A stretch of 64,000 bases of DNA from Spongiivirga citrea (lineage in GTDB: Bacteria > Bacteroidota > Bacteroidia > Flavobacteriales > Flavobacteriaceae): NCBI RefSeq assembly GCF_010671565.1, contig NZ_JAABOQ010000002.1, positions 496,001 through 560,000 on the forward strand, read 5' to 3'. The notes below the pieces were generated by a model. It had not been told where the DNA came from, did not search any database, and worked only from the letters and a program-made list of their open reading frames with translations. Position numbers and translations under genes: made by a program. Below are positions 9,711 through 17,424 of this stretch, one piece after another (the stretch's first letter is position 1; every line of letters begins with the position of its first letter).

Positions 9711-10061
9711 CTATTCTGGGTGCATAAAACGTTGCTTTCCTAAAAGTACTTCTTCTGTTTCAACATGATCCTCATCAGGAACACAACAATCTACCGGACA
9801 TACAGCTGCACATTGTGGCTCCTCATGAAAGCCCTTACATTCTGTACACTTATCGGGTACTATGTAGTATATCTCGTCAGAAACAGGCTCCTGAGCTTCT
9901 TCAGCATTCACGGATTTACCATCCGGTAATACTACATCTCCCTCAAGACTTGTGCCGTCTGCATAGCGCCAATCATCTGCTCCCTCGTAAATTGCAGTAT
10001 TAGGACATTCCGTCTCGCAGGCACCACAATTAATACACTCATCTGTTATGATTATAGCCAT
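9711..10061 (-). CDS. 2[4Fe-4S] ferredoxin (4Fe-4S dicluster protein)
   Basis: Small cytoplasmic electron carrier, 116 residues. The first cluster motif is [12 protein letters not shown] near residues 10-21. The second is [20 protein letters not shown] near residues 74-93; its longer spacing between cysteines is typical of this Bacteroidota/proteobacterial family. An acidic insert of about 45 residues between the clusters and an acidic C-terminal part are also normal. It is divergent from the acyl-CoA reductase gene with only 68 bases between start codons, an arrangement that suggests shared regulation. The redox partner is not identifiable from sequence. Confidence 0.93.
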   Translation of the reverse strand: MAIIITDECINCGACETECPNTAIYEGADDWRYADGTSLEGDVVLPDGKSVNAEEAQEPVSDEIYYIVPDKCTECKGFHEEPQCAAVCPVDCCVPDEDHVETEEVLLGKQRFMHPE

Positions 10062-10080
10062 TTTCTTTTTCTTATTTGCT

Positions 10081-10088
10081 TAATTTTG
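10081..10088 (+). promoter_or_regulatory. -7 element of acyl-CoA reductase promoter
   Basis: TAATTTTG matches TAnnTTTG exactly, 41 bases before the ATG at 10130. It lies back to back with the -7 element of the divergent ferredoxin gene. Confidence 0.5.
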
Positions 10089-10091
10089 TTG

Positions 10092-10099
10092 CAAAAATA
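10092..10099 (-). promoter_or_regulatory. -7 element of ferredoxin promoter
   Basis: TATTTTTG on the minus strand matches TAnnTTTG exactly, 30 bases before the ferredoxin ATG at 10061. It is separated from the plus-strand element by three bases, so the two transcription starts compete for the same DNA. Confidence 0.55.
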
Positions 10100-10129
10100 A
10101 AGCCTGTATGCTTTATATACAACCTTTGT

Positions 10130-11194
10130 ATGGATTTAACATCTAGAATTGAAGCCTTCTCAAAATTAGGTAAGTTTTTATCTCAATTTAGTAGAGAAAA
10201 GATCGCTGAAAAAGAGGATATACCTTTTAATGAGCTGTTCTATGACGGCTTTTTACATCAAATAAACCTTGCTGAAGAACACAACGCCTGGTTTACTAAA
10301 GATAACATTTTATATGCCCTAGAAGGTTGGAGTGCAGCACTTACGTCACAAAAATTAACCAATTGGTTAGAAAAATACGACTTCAGTTCTAATACAGAAT
10401 TAAAAAAGGTCGGGATTGTAATGGCAGGAAACATCCCGCTAGTTGGTTTTCATGATTTTTTATCGGTATTAATATGTGGTCATAGTGTGCTAGTAAAACA
10501 GTCATCTAACGACAGAAACCTACTGCCCTTTTTAGCCAAGTATTTGGAATATGTCGCCCCAGAATTTAAAGGCAGAATAGCATTTACTGAGGATAAACTG
10601 GAAGACTTTGACGCAGTGATTGCAACTGGCAGCAACAATACTGCTCGCTATTTTGAATACTACTTTAAAGACGTTCCTTCTATCATAAGAAAAAACAGGA
10701 ATTCAGTTGCAATTTTAACCGGAAACGAGACTGAAGAAGATATGCAAGCCCTAAGCGAAGACATTTTTAGATATTATGGATTGGGTTGTCGCAGTGTATC
10801 GAAAGTTTTTGTTCCCAAAGGATATGATTTTGATGCCTTGTTTAAAGGTGTTTACCATCAATCTGCAATTATAGAAACTGCGAAATACGCCAATAATTAC
10901 GACTACAATAAGGCAGTATATATTATGAGTCAGTTTGATATACTTGAAAATGGCTTTTTAATGATTAAAGAAGACGAAAGTTGTAGTTCACCCATAGCGA
11001 CCTTGTTTTACGAAACTTATAAAGATACTAACGAACTAAAAGAACGTCTGAAAAATGACGAAGATCAAATTCAATGTATTGTATCTAAAGGGTTTACAGA
11101 CAGCGAAATAACTTTTGGGCAAACCCAATGCCCAGAGCTAAATGACTATGCCGATGGCGAAGATACCATTGAGTTTTTGTTAAAAAGATGCTGA
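10130..11194 (+). CDS. acyl-CoA reductase, LuxC family
   Basis: NADPH-dependent acyl-CoA reductase domain (LuxC/aldehyde-dehydrogenase-like), 354 residues from the ATG at 10130. A TTG further upstream would add 18 residues and overlap the promoter elements, so the ATG is chosen. Visible are MAGNIPLVGFHDFLSVLICG, VIATGSNNTARYFEYYF and GLGCRSVSKVF, which holds the likely catalytic cysteine. No luxD/luxE or luciferase gene is near, so bioluminescence is not implied; these lone LuxC proteins are common in Bacteroidota and their substrate is unclear. The divergent ferredoxin could be an electron-transfer partner, but this is only inferred from the shared promoter region. Confidence 0.85.
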   Translation: MDLTSRIEAFSKLGKFLSQFSREKIAEKEDIPFNELFYDGFLHQINLAEEHNAWFTKDNILYALEGWSAALTSQKLTNWLEKYDFSSNTELKKVGIVMAGNIPLVGFHDFLSVLICGHSVLVKQSSNDRNLLPFLAKYLEYVAPEFKGRIAFTEDKLEDFDAVIATGSNNTARYFEYYFKDVPSIIRKNRNSVAILTGNETEEDMQALSEDIFRYYGLGCRSVSKVFVPKGYDFDALFKGVYHQSAIIETAKYANNYDYNKAVYIMSQFDILENGFLMIKEDESCSSPIATLFYETYKDTNELKERLKNDEDQIQCIVSKGFTDSEITFGQTQCPELNDYADGEDTIEFLLKRC

Positions 11195-11277
11195 ATAAAA
11201 TGCGATTTTATCAATGTTCATTAATCAATTAATTAGCACCTTTGTAACTTTATTTTTCAACAATAATAATAGCAATA

Positions 11278-12342
11278 ATGAAGAAACATAATTTTAGCGC
11301 AGGACCATGTATTTTGCCTAAGGAAGTAATGCAAAAAGCAGCTGAGGCCGTAGTTGAGTTAAACGGCTCCGGACTTTCGCTTATTGAAATTTCTCATCGA
11401 AGCAAGGATTTTGTTGATATTATGGAAAAAGCTCGAAGCCTAGCATTAGAGCTCTTAAATCTTGATGGAAAAGGATATAAAGCCTTATTCCTGCAAGGTG
11501 GTGCGAGTATGGAGTTTTTGATGGTTGCCTATAACCTACTCAACAAAAAAGCTGGCTATATAAATACGGGTACATGGAGTTCGAAGGCTGTTAAAGAAGC
11601 TAAAATGTTTGGTGAAATCGTTGAAGTAGCTTCTTCTAAAGACAAAAATTTTAACTACATCCCTAAAGGGTATACTGTTCCTGAAGGTCTTGATTATTTA
11701 CACACCACTAGTAACAATACCATTTTTGGTACACAAATAAAGGAATTTCCTGTTACCGATGCGCCTTTGGTTTGCGACATGAGCAGTGATATTTTCTCAC
11801 GTCAACTAGACTTTAGTAAGTTTGATTTAATATATGCAGGTGCACAAAAAAATATGGGACCCGCTGGAACGACACTTGTTGTTATTAAGGAAGATATTTT
11901 AGGAAAAGTAGAACGTCAAATTCCTTCTATGCTTGATTATTCAGTGCATTTAAGTAAAGGCAGCATGTTCAACACGCCGCCTGTATTCCCTGTTTATACA
12001 TCGATGTTAACTATGGAATGGCTTAAAGATCTTGGAGGAATACCAGCAATTGAGGAGATAAATGAGAAAAAAGCCAACCTTATTTATTCGGAGATTGAGT
12101 TAAATCCTCTTTTTGATGGGTTTGCTGCTAAAGAAGACCGATCTCATATGAACGCCACTTTTAGTCTTACTCGTGATGATCTAGCAGAAACCTTTAACGC
12201 TATGTGGAAAGAAGCTGGTATTAATGGTCTAAATGGCCATCGATCAGTTGGTGGATATCGTGCATCAATGTATAATGCCATGTCATTAGAAAGTGTTGGC
12301 ACATTAGTAGATGTAATGAGCGAATTGGAACGTAAAGCATAG
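11278..12342 (+). CDS. serC: phosphoserine aminotransferase
   Basis: PLP enzyme converting 3-phosphohydroxypyruvate and glutamate to phosphoserine and 2-oxoglutarate in serine synthesis (and possibly acting in pyridoxine synthesis). Length is 354 residues, typical. The N terminus KKHNFSAGPCILP is the family signature; LFLQGGASMEFLMVAYNLL is the PLP phosphate-binding segment, and AGAQKNMGPAGTT holds the Schiff-base lysine. The C-terminal GHRSVGGYRASMYNA is diagnostic. serA follows 69 bases downstream in the same direction, so the two form a serCA unit; the third enzyme, phosphoserine phosphatase, is not in the window. Confidence 0.97.
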   Translation: MKKHNFSAGPCILPKEVMQKAAEAVVELNGSGLSLIEISHRSKDFVDIMEKARSLALELLNLDGKGYKALFLQGGASMEFLMVAYNLLNKKAGYINTGTWSSKAVKEAKMFGEIVEVASSKDKNFNYIPKGYTVPEGLDYLHTTSNNTIFGTQIKEFPVTDAPLVCDMSSDIFSRQLDFSKFDLIYAGAQKNMGPAGTTLVVIKEDILGKVERQIPSMLDYSVHLSKGSMFNTPPVFPVYTSMLTMEWLKDLGGIPAIEEINEKKANLIYSEIELNPLFDGFAAKEDRSHMNATFSLTRDDLAETFNAMWKEAGINGLNGHRSVGGYRASMYNAMSLESVGTLVDVMSELERKA

Positions 12343-12411
12343 ATTCAGTAGGCGGCTGGTAGTATCCAGTCTGTAGTAATTATATAAAATTTCAAGTTTT
12401 AAACTTTAAAA

Positions 12412-13365
12412 ATGAAAGTATTAGCAAACGATGGTGTTTCACAAAGCGGAATTGACGCTTTAGAAGCTGCAGGTTTTGAAGTGAACACAACAACAGTGGC
12501 ACAGGAGCAACTAATCAATTTTATCAACCAAGAAAAGATTGATGTTATTTTAGTTCGCTCAGCAACTAAAGTGAGAAAAGATATAATCGACGCCTGTCCT
12601 AGCCTAAAAATCATTGGTCGCGGTGGTGTCGGTATGGATAATATTGATGTTGAATATGCGCGCGAAAAAGGTTTAAAAGTAATCAACACTCCAGCAGCTT
12701 CTTCAAGTTCTGTTGCCGAACTAGTTTTTGCACATTTATATGGAGGTGTTCGTTTTCTGTTCGATGCTAACCGAAATATGCCATTAGATGGTGACTCTAA
12801 ATTCAAAGATCTTAAAAAATCATACGCCAAGGGTGTAGAGTTACGCGGAAAGACAATTGGAATTATCGGATTTGGTCGTATTGGTCAAGAGGTCGCAAAA
12901 ATTGCACTAGGTGTAGGCATGCGTGTTATCGCAGCAGATAAGTTTATTGAGAACGCTACTATTAAACTCGACTTTTACGACGGACAGTCTGCAGACTTTG
13001 AAATCAAGACACAGTCCATGGATGCAGTTTTAAAGGAAGCAGATTTCATTACACTTCATGTTCCTGCTCAAAAAGACTATGTAATTGGTAAAAAGGAATT
13101 CGATCTAATGAAATCAGGAGCAGTTTTAATTAATGCCGCTCGTGGCGGTGTAGTCAATGAAGTAGAACTATTAAATGCACTCAATGATAATAAATTGGCA
13201 TTTGCAGGACTTGACACATTTATTGATGAACCTAAGCCAGCAGTTCAAGTACTAATGCATCCTAAAGTTTCTCTTACCCCGCACATTGGTGCCGCTACAG
13301 GTGAAGCTCAAGATAGAATCGGTACTGAATTAGCTACACAGATAATCGATATTCTAGGGAATTAA
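12412..13365 (+). CDS. serA: D-3-phosphoglycerate dehydrogenase (short form)
   Basis: NAD-dependent D-isomer 2-hydroxyacid dehydrogenase making 3-phosphohydroxypyruvate for SerC. At 317 residues it lacks the C-terminal ACT domain that gives serine feedback inhibition in long forms, so allosteric control by serine through ACT is not expected. The Rossmann motif GIIGFGRIGQEVAKIA is clear; the catalytic arginine lies in INAARGGVVNE and the histidine in LTPHIGAATGEAQ. The substrate-binding segment GRGGVGMDNIDVEYA is present. It is directly downstream of serC, which supports SerA over other 2-hydroxyacid dehydrogenases. A terminator follows 25 bases after the stop. Confidence 0.94.
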   Translation: MKVLANDGVSQSGIDALEAAGFEVNTTTVAQEQLINFINQEKIDVILVRSATKVRKDIIDACPSLKIIGRGGVGMDNIDVEYAREKGLKVINTPAASSSSVAELVFAHLYGGVRFLFDANRNMPLDGDSKFKDLKKSYAKGVELRGKTIGIIGFGRIGQEVAKIALGVGMRVIAADKFIENATIKLDFYDGQSADFEIKTQSMDAVLKEADFITLHVPAQKDYVIGKKEFDLMKSGAVLINAARGGVVNEVELLNALNDNKLAFAGLDTFIDEPKPAVQVLMHPKVSLTPHIGAATGEAQDRIGTELATQIIDILGN

Positions 13366-13390
13366 TCGATTCTTTAAACATACATTTGTA

Positions 13391-13420
13391 AAAGTCCGCT
13401 CATTTGAGTCGGACTTTTTT
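13391..13420 (+). terminator. intrinsic terminator after serCA
   Basis: AAAGTCCG and CGGACTTTTTT form a strong stem around CTCATTTGAGT (itself a small CTCA/TGAG stem), ending in six T. It closes the serC-serA unit. Confidence 0.9.
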
Positions 13421-13462
13421 GTATCTTACCGATGATATTAACTAACTAAAAAACAGAATATA

Positions 13463-14095
13463 ATGTCAGGAATATTAGATCTTTTAAATAGCGACATGGG
13501 TCGTCAAATGATTAGCGGAATGAGTAGTCAAACAGGCACTTCTTCTTCTCAAACCTCTAGCGTATTAAGTATGGCTCTTCCTGTACTAATGGGTGCTATG
13601 AAAAAAAATGCACAAACTGAGCAGGGTGCTGCGGGATTAATGAATGCATTATCAGGTAAGCATAGTGGTGGAATTCTTGACAATCTAGGAGGATTATTTG
13701 ATGGCGGTGTCGACGATTCAGTAATGAGCGATGGTGCAGGTATTTTAGGCCATGTACTAGGAGGAAAACAAGCTTCTGTAGAAAATGCCTTAAGCCAGCA
13801 GTCTGGAGTTGATGCCGGCTCTGTAGGACAGATATTAAAAGTTGCTGCTCCATTATTAATGGGATTTTTGGGTAAACAAAAACAACAGGCAAACGTTCAA
13901 GATGCATCTGGTATGAATGCGCTATTAGGCGGCATGCTTGGCGGACAACCAAAACAAAATCAAAGTTTAATCGCCTCGTTAATAGATGCTGACGGCGATG
14001 GTAGCGTTCTTGATGATGTAGCCGGTATGGTATTAGGTGGCGGGAAAAAGCGAGGTGGTCTTGGCGGATTACTTGGTGGACTTTTCGGTAAATAG
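13463..14095 (+). CDS. DUF937 (YidB-like) protein with EF-hand-like tail
   Basis: Conserved protein of unknown function, 210 residues, built of glycine-, methionine- and leucine-rich helices typical of DUF937 (LSMALPVLMGAMKKNAQTEQ; VAAPLLMGFLGKQKQQ). Two repeats of about 80 residues can be seen. Near residue 176 the segment DADGDGSVLDD has the DxDxDG pattern of a calcium-binding or dockerin-like loop. It ends in a glycine-rich GGLGGLLGGLFGK tail. No signal peptide is evident. It is monocistronic, between terminators at 13391 and 14123. Confidence 0.85.
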   Translation: MSGILDLLNSDMGRQMISGMSSQTGTSSSQTSSVLSMALPVLMGAMKKNAQTEQGAAGLMNALSGKHSGGILDNLGGLFDGGVDDSVMSDGAGILGHVLGGKQASVENALSQQSGVDAGSVGQILKVAAPLLMGFLGKQKQQANVQDASGMNALLGGMLGGQPKQNQSLIASLIDADGDGSVLDDVAGMVLGGGKKRGGLGGLLGGLFGK

Positions 14096-14122
14096 GCTGT
14101 TAAACCAAAGATAAAATTCATA

Positions 14123-14157
14123 AAAGAGCAATGTATTCTTCGTACATTGCTCTTTGC
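14123..14157 (+). terminator. intrinsic terminator after the DUF937 gene
   Basis: AAAGAGCAATGTA, a seven-base loop, then TACATTGCTCTTT: a perfect 13-pair stem. Its T tract is short (TTT then GC), so it may work in both directions or act partly as a processing hairpin. Confidence 0.75.
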
Positions 14158-14177
14158 ATATATAAATGTTTTAAAAG

Positions 14178-14618
14178 ATGAGACAGTTTTTAACCATACT
14201 TCTAATTGCAGGCTTAATAGCCGCATGTTCATCTTCTAATAATCTAAAAACTCAAGATAAGGCTGAACAAGAGTTTACCAATAAAGGGAATGACACCGTA
14301 ACCATTGCAAGTGAAAAAACGGAATATGAAATCATCATCATTGAACCAGGTTTTAATTATTGGCTACAAAGCGTCGCAAGACCAGAAGGTTTTTACAGCC
14401 AAAGCTTCTTAGAAAACAGAAATTACATCTTAGTAACAGAATGGAATCAACGGGTTCTACAACCACAACGCTTCGACCCCAATCTTTATGAATTACGAAT
14501 AGATTACGATCCATTTACAGATTACGGCTACGAGGTAAACTATAAATTATACAACTACTTTATCTTCTTCCAAAGAAGATACAATCAGCGTTTAGCGGGC
14601 TTTATTCCTAGAGTGTAA
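14178..14618 (+). CDS. DUF6146-like lipoprotein
   Basis: Predicted lipoprotein of 146 residues. The signal peptide MRQFLTILLIAGLIAACSSS carries a lipobox (LIAAC) with the lipidated cysteine at residue 17. The mature part contains FNYWLQSVARPEGFYSQSFL and YELRIDYDPFTDYGYEVNYK, matching my recollection of the Flavobacteriia-restricted family DUF6146, whose function is unknown. Tyrosine and asparagine are abundant. It lies 29 bases before the next small gene and starts shortly after the terminator at 14123. Confidence 0.8.
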   Translation: MRQFLTILLIAGLIAACSSSNNLKTQDKAEQEFTNKGNDTVTIASEKTEYEIIIIEPGFNYWLQSVARPEGFYSQSFLENRNYILVTEWNQRVLQPQRFDPNLYELRIDYDPFTDYGYEVNYKLYNYFIFFQRRYNQRLAGFIPRV

Positions 14619-14623
14619 ATGGC

Positions 14624-14631
14624 TATATTTG
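14624..14631 (+). promoter_or_regulatory. -7 element upstream of the small membrane protein gene
   Basis: TATATTTG is an exact TAnnTTTG match just after the lipoprotein stop codon and 15 bases before the ATG at 14647. It gives the small membrane protein its own promoter with a very short leader. Confidence 0.55.
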
Positions 14632-14646
14632 TCGCGTTATTACGCT

Positions 14647-14952
14647 ATGGAAAAACTAAAACAACGCTGGGGTATTGACTCCAACTGGCAAATAGTTGTC
14701 ATATTTATTGTATTTGCAATTACGGGTTCGTCTGCGGCAAAACTTGCTGAACCCTTAACCAACTTTATCGGACTTGATCAAGAATCAACTAATGGATTTA
14801 TATACTGGACCGCTCGTATATTACTAATATTTCCCATTTACCAAATACTGCTCGTTGCTTTTGGATGGCTATTTGGTCAATTTCAATTTTTTTGGGGTTT
14901 TGAGAAAAAGATGCTGAAACGTCTTGGTTTTGGATTTCTTTTCAGAGATTAA
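14647..14952 (+). CDS. small conserved membrane protein (DUF6787-like)
   Basis: A 101-residue inner-membrane protein from the ATG at 14647; an upstream TTG in frame overlaps the -7 element and is rejected. MEKLKQRWGIDSNWQIVVIF begins the first membrane helix and a second covers about residues 60-83 (ARILLIFPIYQILLVAFGWL). The tail FGFEKKMLKR-type segment is basic and presumably cytoplasmic. The form recalls the Bacteroidota family DUF6787; no function is known. It is convergent with the LysR gene, with six bases between stop codons. Confidence 0.75.
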   Translation: MEKLKQRWGIDSNWQIVVIFIVFAITGSSAAKLAEPLTNFIGLDQESTNGFIYWTARILLIFPIYQILLVAFGWLFGQFQFFWGFEKKMLKRLGFGFLFRD

Positions 14953-14958
14953 AACCCT

Positions 14959-15843
14959 TTATATTAAACCAATGGTAGTCTTCAAAACCGGATTATTGTT
15001 ATTCTTATTCCATATCATCTGCAAAGTAGTTCGGTGCTTAATTTTGGTTAAGGGAATAAACTTAATATCCATATCATAACCTATTTGAAGTGTGCTAGGT
15101 ACTATAGACAATCCAAAATTACGTTCCACCAATCGATATATGGTCGTAGCGTGAACTGTATTGTGTGCTACTTTGGGTTGAAAACCGCTGTCCTCAAAAA
15201 TTTGCATCACTTTTTTATAATAGGATCCGCTGTAGGAAGCATCAAACAAAACGAAAGGCTCTTCTTTTAATTGCGATAAGTTTTTAAAATTATTCTCATT
15301 TATAACATGATCTTTTGGTAATACTAAGGAAAATGTATCCTCAAAAACTGGCTTCATTCGCAATCCAATTGGCACCTGATCGAGCCTCACGAAACCAATA
15401 TCAATATCTTGCGACAGCAATTGATTAATCTGTTCTTGGTTATCCATTTCCTTTAAGTCATATTGAATATTTGGATATTCTTTTCTGATTTTTAATAAGA
15501 AATCTGGTATAACGTTTTGCATGGCCGAACCTATAAAACCCAGCCGCAAATGTCCTTCAATACCTTTTTCCAATAATTGTGCATGATTTACAACGAATTC
15601 TAAATCCTTAAAGATTGTTCTTACTTGATCTCTTAAGTAATGGCCCGTTGGTGTCAATACTACTTTCCGGTTATGTCGCTCAAATAGGTGGATGCCTAGC
15701 TCCTCCTCTAGTTGTTTTATTTGTCTGCTTAATCCAGGTTGTGAGATATACAGTTTTTCCGCTGCATTTCTAAAGTGTAATTCTTCAGCTACCATTAAGA
15801 AATAGCGAAGGTGGCGAAGTTCTAATTGATTACTTAAATGCAT
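14959..15843 (-). CDS. LysR family regulator, likely of the hut genes
   Basis: Transcription factor of 294 residues from the ATG at 15843; a TTG one codon upstream is possible. The N-terminal winged helix-turn-helix is canonical (LRHLRYFLMVAEELHFRNAA, then KLYISQPGLSRQIKQLEEEL and GIHLFERHNRKVVLTPTG). A periplasmic-binding-fold effector domain covers about residues 92-290. It is divergent from hutH with 86 bases between starts, the usual place for a LysR activator of the neighbouring operon. Histidine operons are more often controlled by HutC repressors or HutP, so LysR control here would be a different design. Urocanate is a plausible inducer, by analogy only. Confidence 0.88.
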   Translation of the reverse strand: MHLSNQLELRHLRYFLMVAEELHFRNAAEKLYISQPGLSRQIKQLEEELGIHLFERHNRKVVLTPTGHYLRDQVRTIFKDLEFVVNHAQLLEKGIEGHLRLGFIGSAMQNVIPDFLLKIRKEYPNIQYDLKEMDNQEQINQLLSQDIDIGFVRLDQVPIGLRMKPVFEDTFSLVLPKDHVINENNFKNLSQLKEEPFVLFDASYSGSYYKKVMQIFEDSGFQPKVAHNTVHATTIYRLVERNFGLSIVPSTLQIGYDMDIKFIPLTKIKHRTTLQMIWNKNNNNPVLKTTIGLI

Positions 15844-15859
15844 CAAATATGGTATTAAA

Positions 15860-15895
15860 TGATATTATTATGCATCAAAAGTAATCGTAACTTTA
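15860..15895 (+). promoter_or_regulatory. hutH operator/promoter region
   Basis: TGAT-N10-ATCA (15860-15877) is an interrupted palindrome of the LysR-box type, placed just upstream of TAACTTTA (15888-15895), which differs by one base from the -7 element TAnnTTTG. hutH starts 35 bases further on. The arrangement fits LysR activation of hut transcription; it is a motif-level inference. Confidence 0.4.
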
Positions 15896-15929
15896 TAGAT
15901 ATCAAACTACGATAAACCAATTTCTAGAT

Positions 15930-17420
15930 ATGTTTAAATATGGCATAGATCATTTAACGGTTGAAAAAGCTATCGCACTTGCGAGCGCTAAGCTCGTTGG
16001 TGAATTAACCAATGAAGCTATTACTAAAGTGAATACCTGCCGACACTATGTCGAAAAAATGGCTAGCGGAGATAAAGCCGTCTATGGTATAAATACGGGA
16101 TTTGGGCCATTGTGTGATACACAAATATCTCCAGCTGAAACGAGTAAACTTCAAGAAAACTTATTAATTAGTCATGCGGTTGGTGTAGGCAAACCTATTG
16201 ACCCTTTTATAGCCAAGCTTATGCTAATTTGCAAGGTGCATGCATTGAGCATAGGGCATTCTGGAGTTAGAAAAGAACTTATTGACCGTATTTTATTGTT
16301 CATTGAAAAAGACTGGATTCCCGTAGTTCCTGAACAAGGGTCTGTTGGCGCTTCTGGTGACTTAGCTCCACTATCGCACTTGTTCTTGCCGCTTATTGGT
16401 GAAGGTGAATTCTGGATTAATAACGAAATCAAAAGCGCTCGTAGTGTTTTAAAAGAGCATAATATTCAGCCTTTAAACTTACAAGCTAAAGAAGGACTTG
16501 GTCTTATAAATGGCACTCAGTTTATATTGGCTCATACCATTTTCGGTCTGCATAAAATGAACTATTTGCTCGATTTAGCCGATGTTTCCGGAACGATGAG
16601 TTTAGAAGGTTATCAAGGCAGTAGTTCACCTTTTAAAGAGGACCTTCATAATTTAAGACCTTATGCCGGATCAAAAAAGGTAGCATCTCGTATTCGCCAG
16701 TTTCTTAGTAATTCAGAAAATTTAGATTCGCACGCCAACTGTGGTAGGGTTCAAGATCCATATTCTCTTCGATGCATGCCTCAGGTTCACGGTGCTTCTA
16801 GAAATGCTTATGAGCATTTAAATGAATTGGCAGAGATCGAAATGAATTCGGTTACTGACAATCCTATTGTAATTAGTGAGGAAGAGGCTATTTCTGGAGG
16901 TAACTTTCATGGTCAACCTTTGGCAATGGCAATTGATTATGCTTCTATTGCCGCGGCCGAATTAGGAAATATAGCAGATAGAAGATGCTATTTACTTCTT
17001 GAAGGCCATCATGGTCTACCAAGATTATTGGTAGAAAGCGGTGGACTCAATTCTGGTTTAATGATCCCGCAATATACAACAGCGGCGCTGGTAACTGAGA
17101 ATAAATCACTCTGCTTCCCTCCTTCGGCGGATAGTATTCCGACTTCAATGGGTCAAGAAGACCATGTGTCTATGGGGAGTATTTCTGGACGAAAATTCAA
17201 TCAAATTTTAAATAATCTTGAAAAGATATTGGGTATTGAGTTACTATATGCGGCCCAGGCGATGGATTTTAGAAGACCACTAGCTTTCTCATCTATTATC
17301 GAAGAAAACTTTGAAATTATAAGAAAAGTAGTTCCAAAACTAGAAGATGATCGTTACCTGAATCCTGATATTCAAGCAATCATAAAATTAGTACAACAAA
17401 AAAAGATTATCGTAGCATAA
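15930..17420 (+). CDS. hutH: histidine ammonia-lyase
   Basis: First step of histidine breakdown, histidine to urocanate and ammonia; cytoplasmic homotetramer. Length is 496 residues, typical of about 510. The MIO cofactor forms from Ala-Ser-Gly at residues 141-143 inside GSVGASGDLAPLSHL. Other signatures are YGINTGFGPLCD near the active site, EGLGLINGTQ, QDPYSLRCMPQVHGASR and NSVTDNP. It begins the hut operon and is followed by hutU after 4 bases. That neighbour makes HAL far likelier than a phenylalanine or tyrosine ammonia-lyase. Confidence 0.97.
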   Translation: MFKYGIDHLTVEKAIALASAKLVGELTNEAITKVNTCRHYVEKMASGDKAVYGINTGFGPLCDTQISPAETSKLQENLLISHAVGVGKPIDPFIAKLMLICKVHALSIGHSGVRKELIDRILLFIEKDWIPVVPEQGSVGASGDLAPLSHLFLPLIGEGEFWINNEIKSARSVLKEHNIQPLNLQAKEGLGLINGTQFILAHTIFGLHKMNYLLDLADVSGTMSLEGYQGSSSPFKEDLHNLRPYAGSKKVASRIRQFLSNSENLDSHANCGRVQDPYSLRCMPQVHGASRNAYEHLNELAEIEMNSVTDNPIVISEEEAISGGNFHGQPLAMAIDYASIAAAELGNIADRRCYLLLEGHHGLPRLLVESGGLNSGLMIPQYTTAALVTENKSLCFPPSADSIPTSMGQEDHVSMGSISGRKFNQILNNLEKILGIELLYAAQAMDFRRPLAFSSIIEENFEIIRKVVPKLEDDRYLNPDIQAIIKLVQQKKIIVA

Positions 17421-17424
17421 CAGT

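Noticed and set aside
10130-11194. LuxC homologue as a sign of bioluminescence
   Set aside because: No luciferase or luxD/luxE genes accompany it; lone LuxC-type reductases occur in non-luminous Bacteroidota.
11195-11277. TAACTTTA in front of serC as a -7 element
   Set aside because: It matches TAnnTTTG in only seven of eight positions and no -33 element supports it; not listed as a feature.
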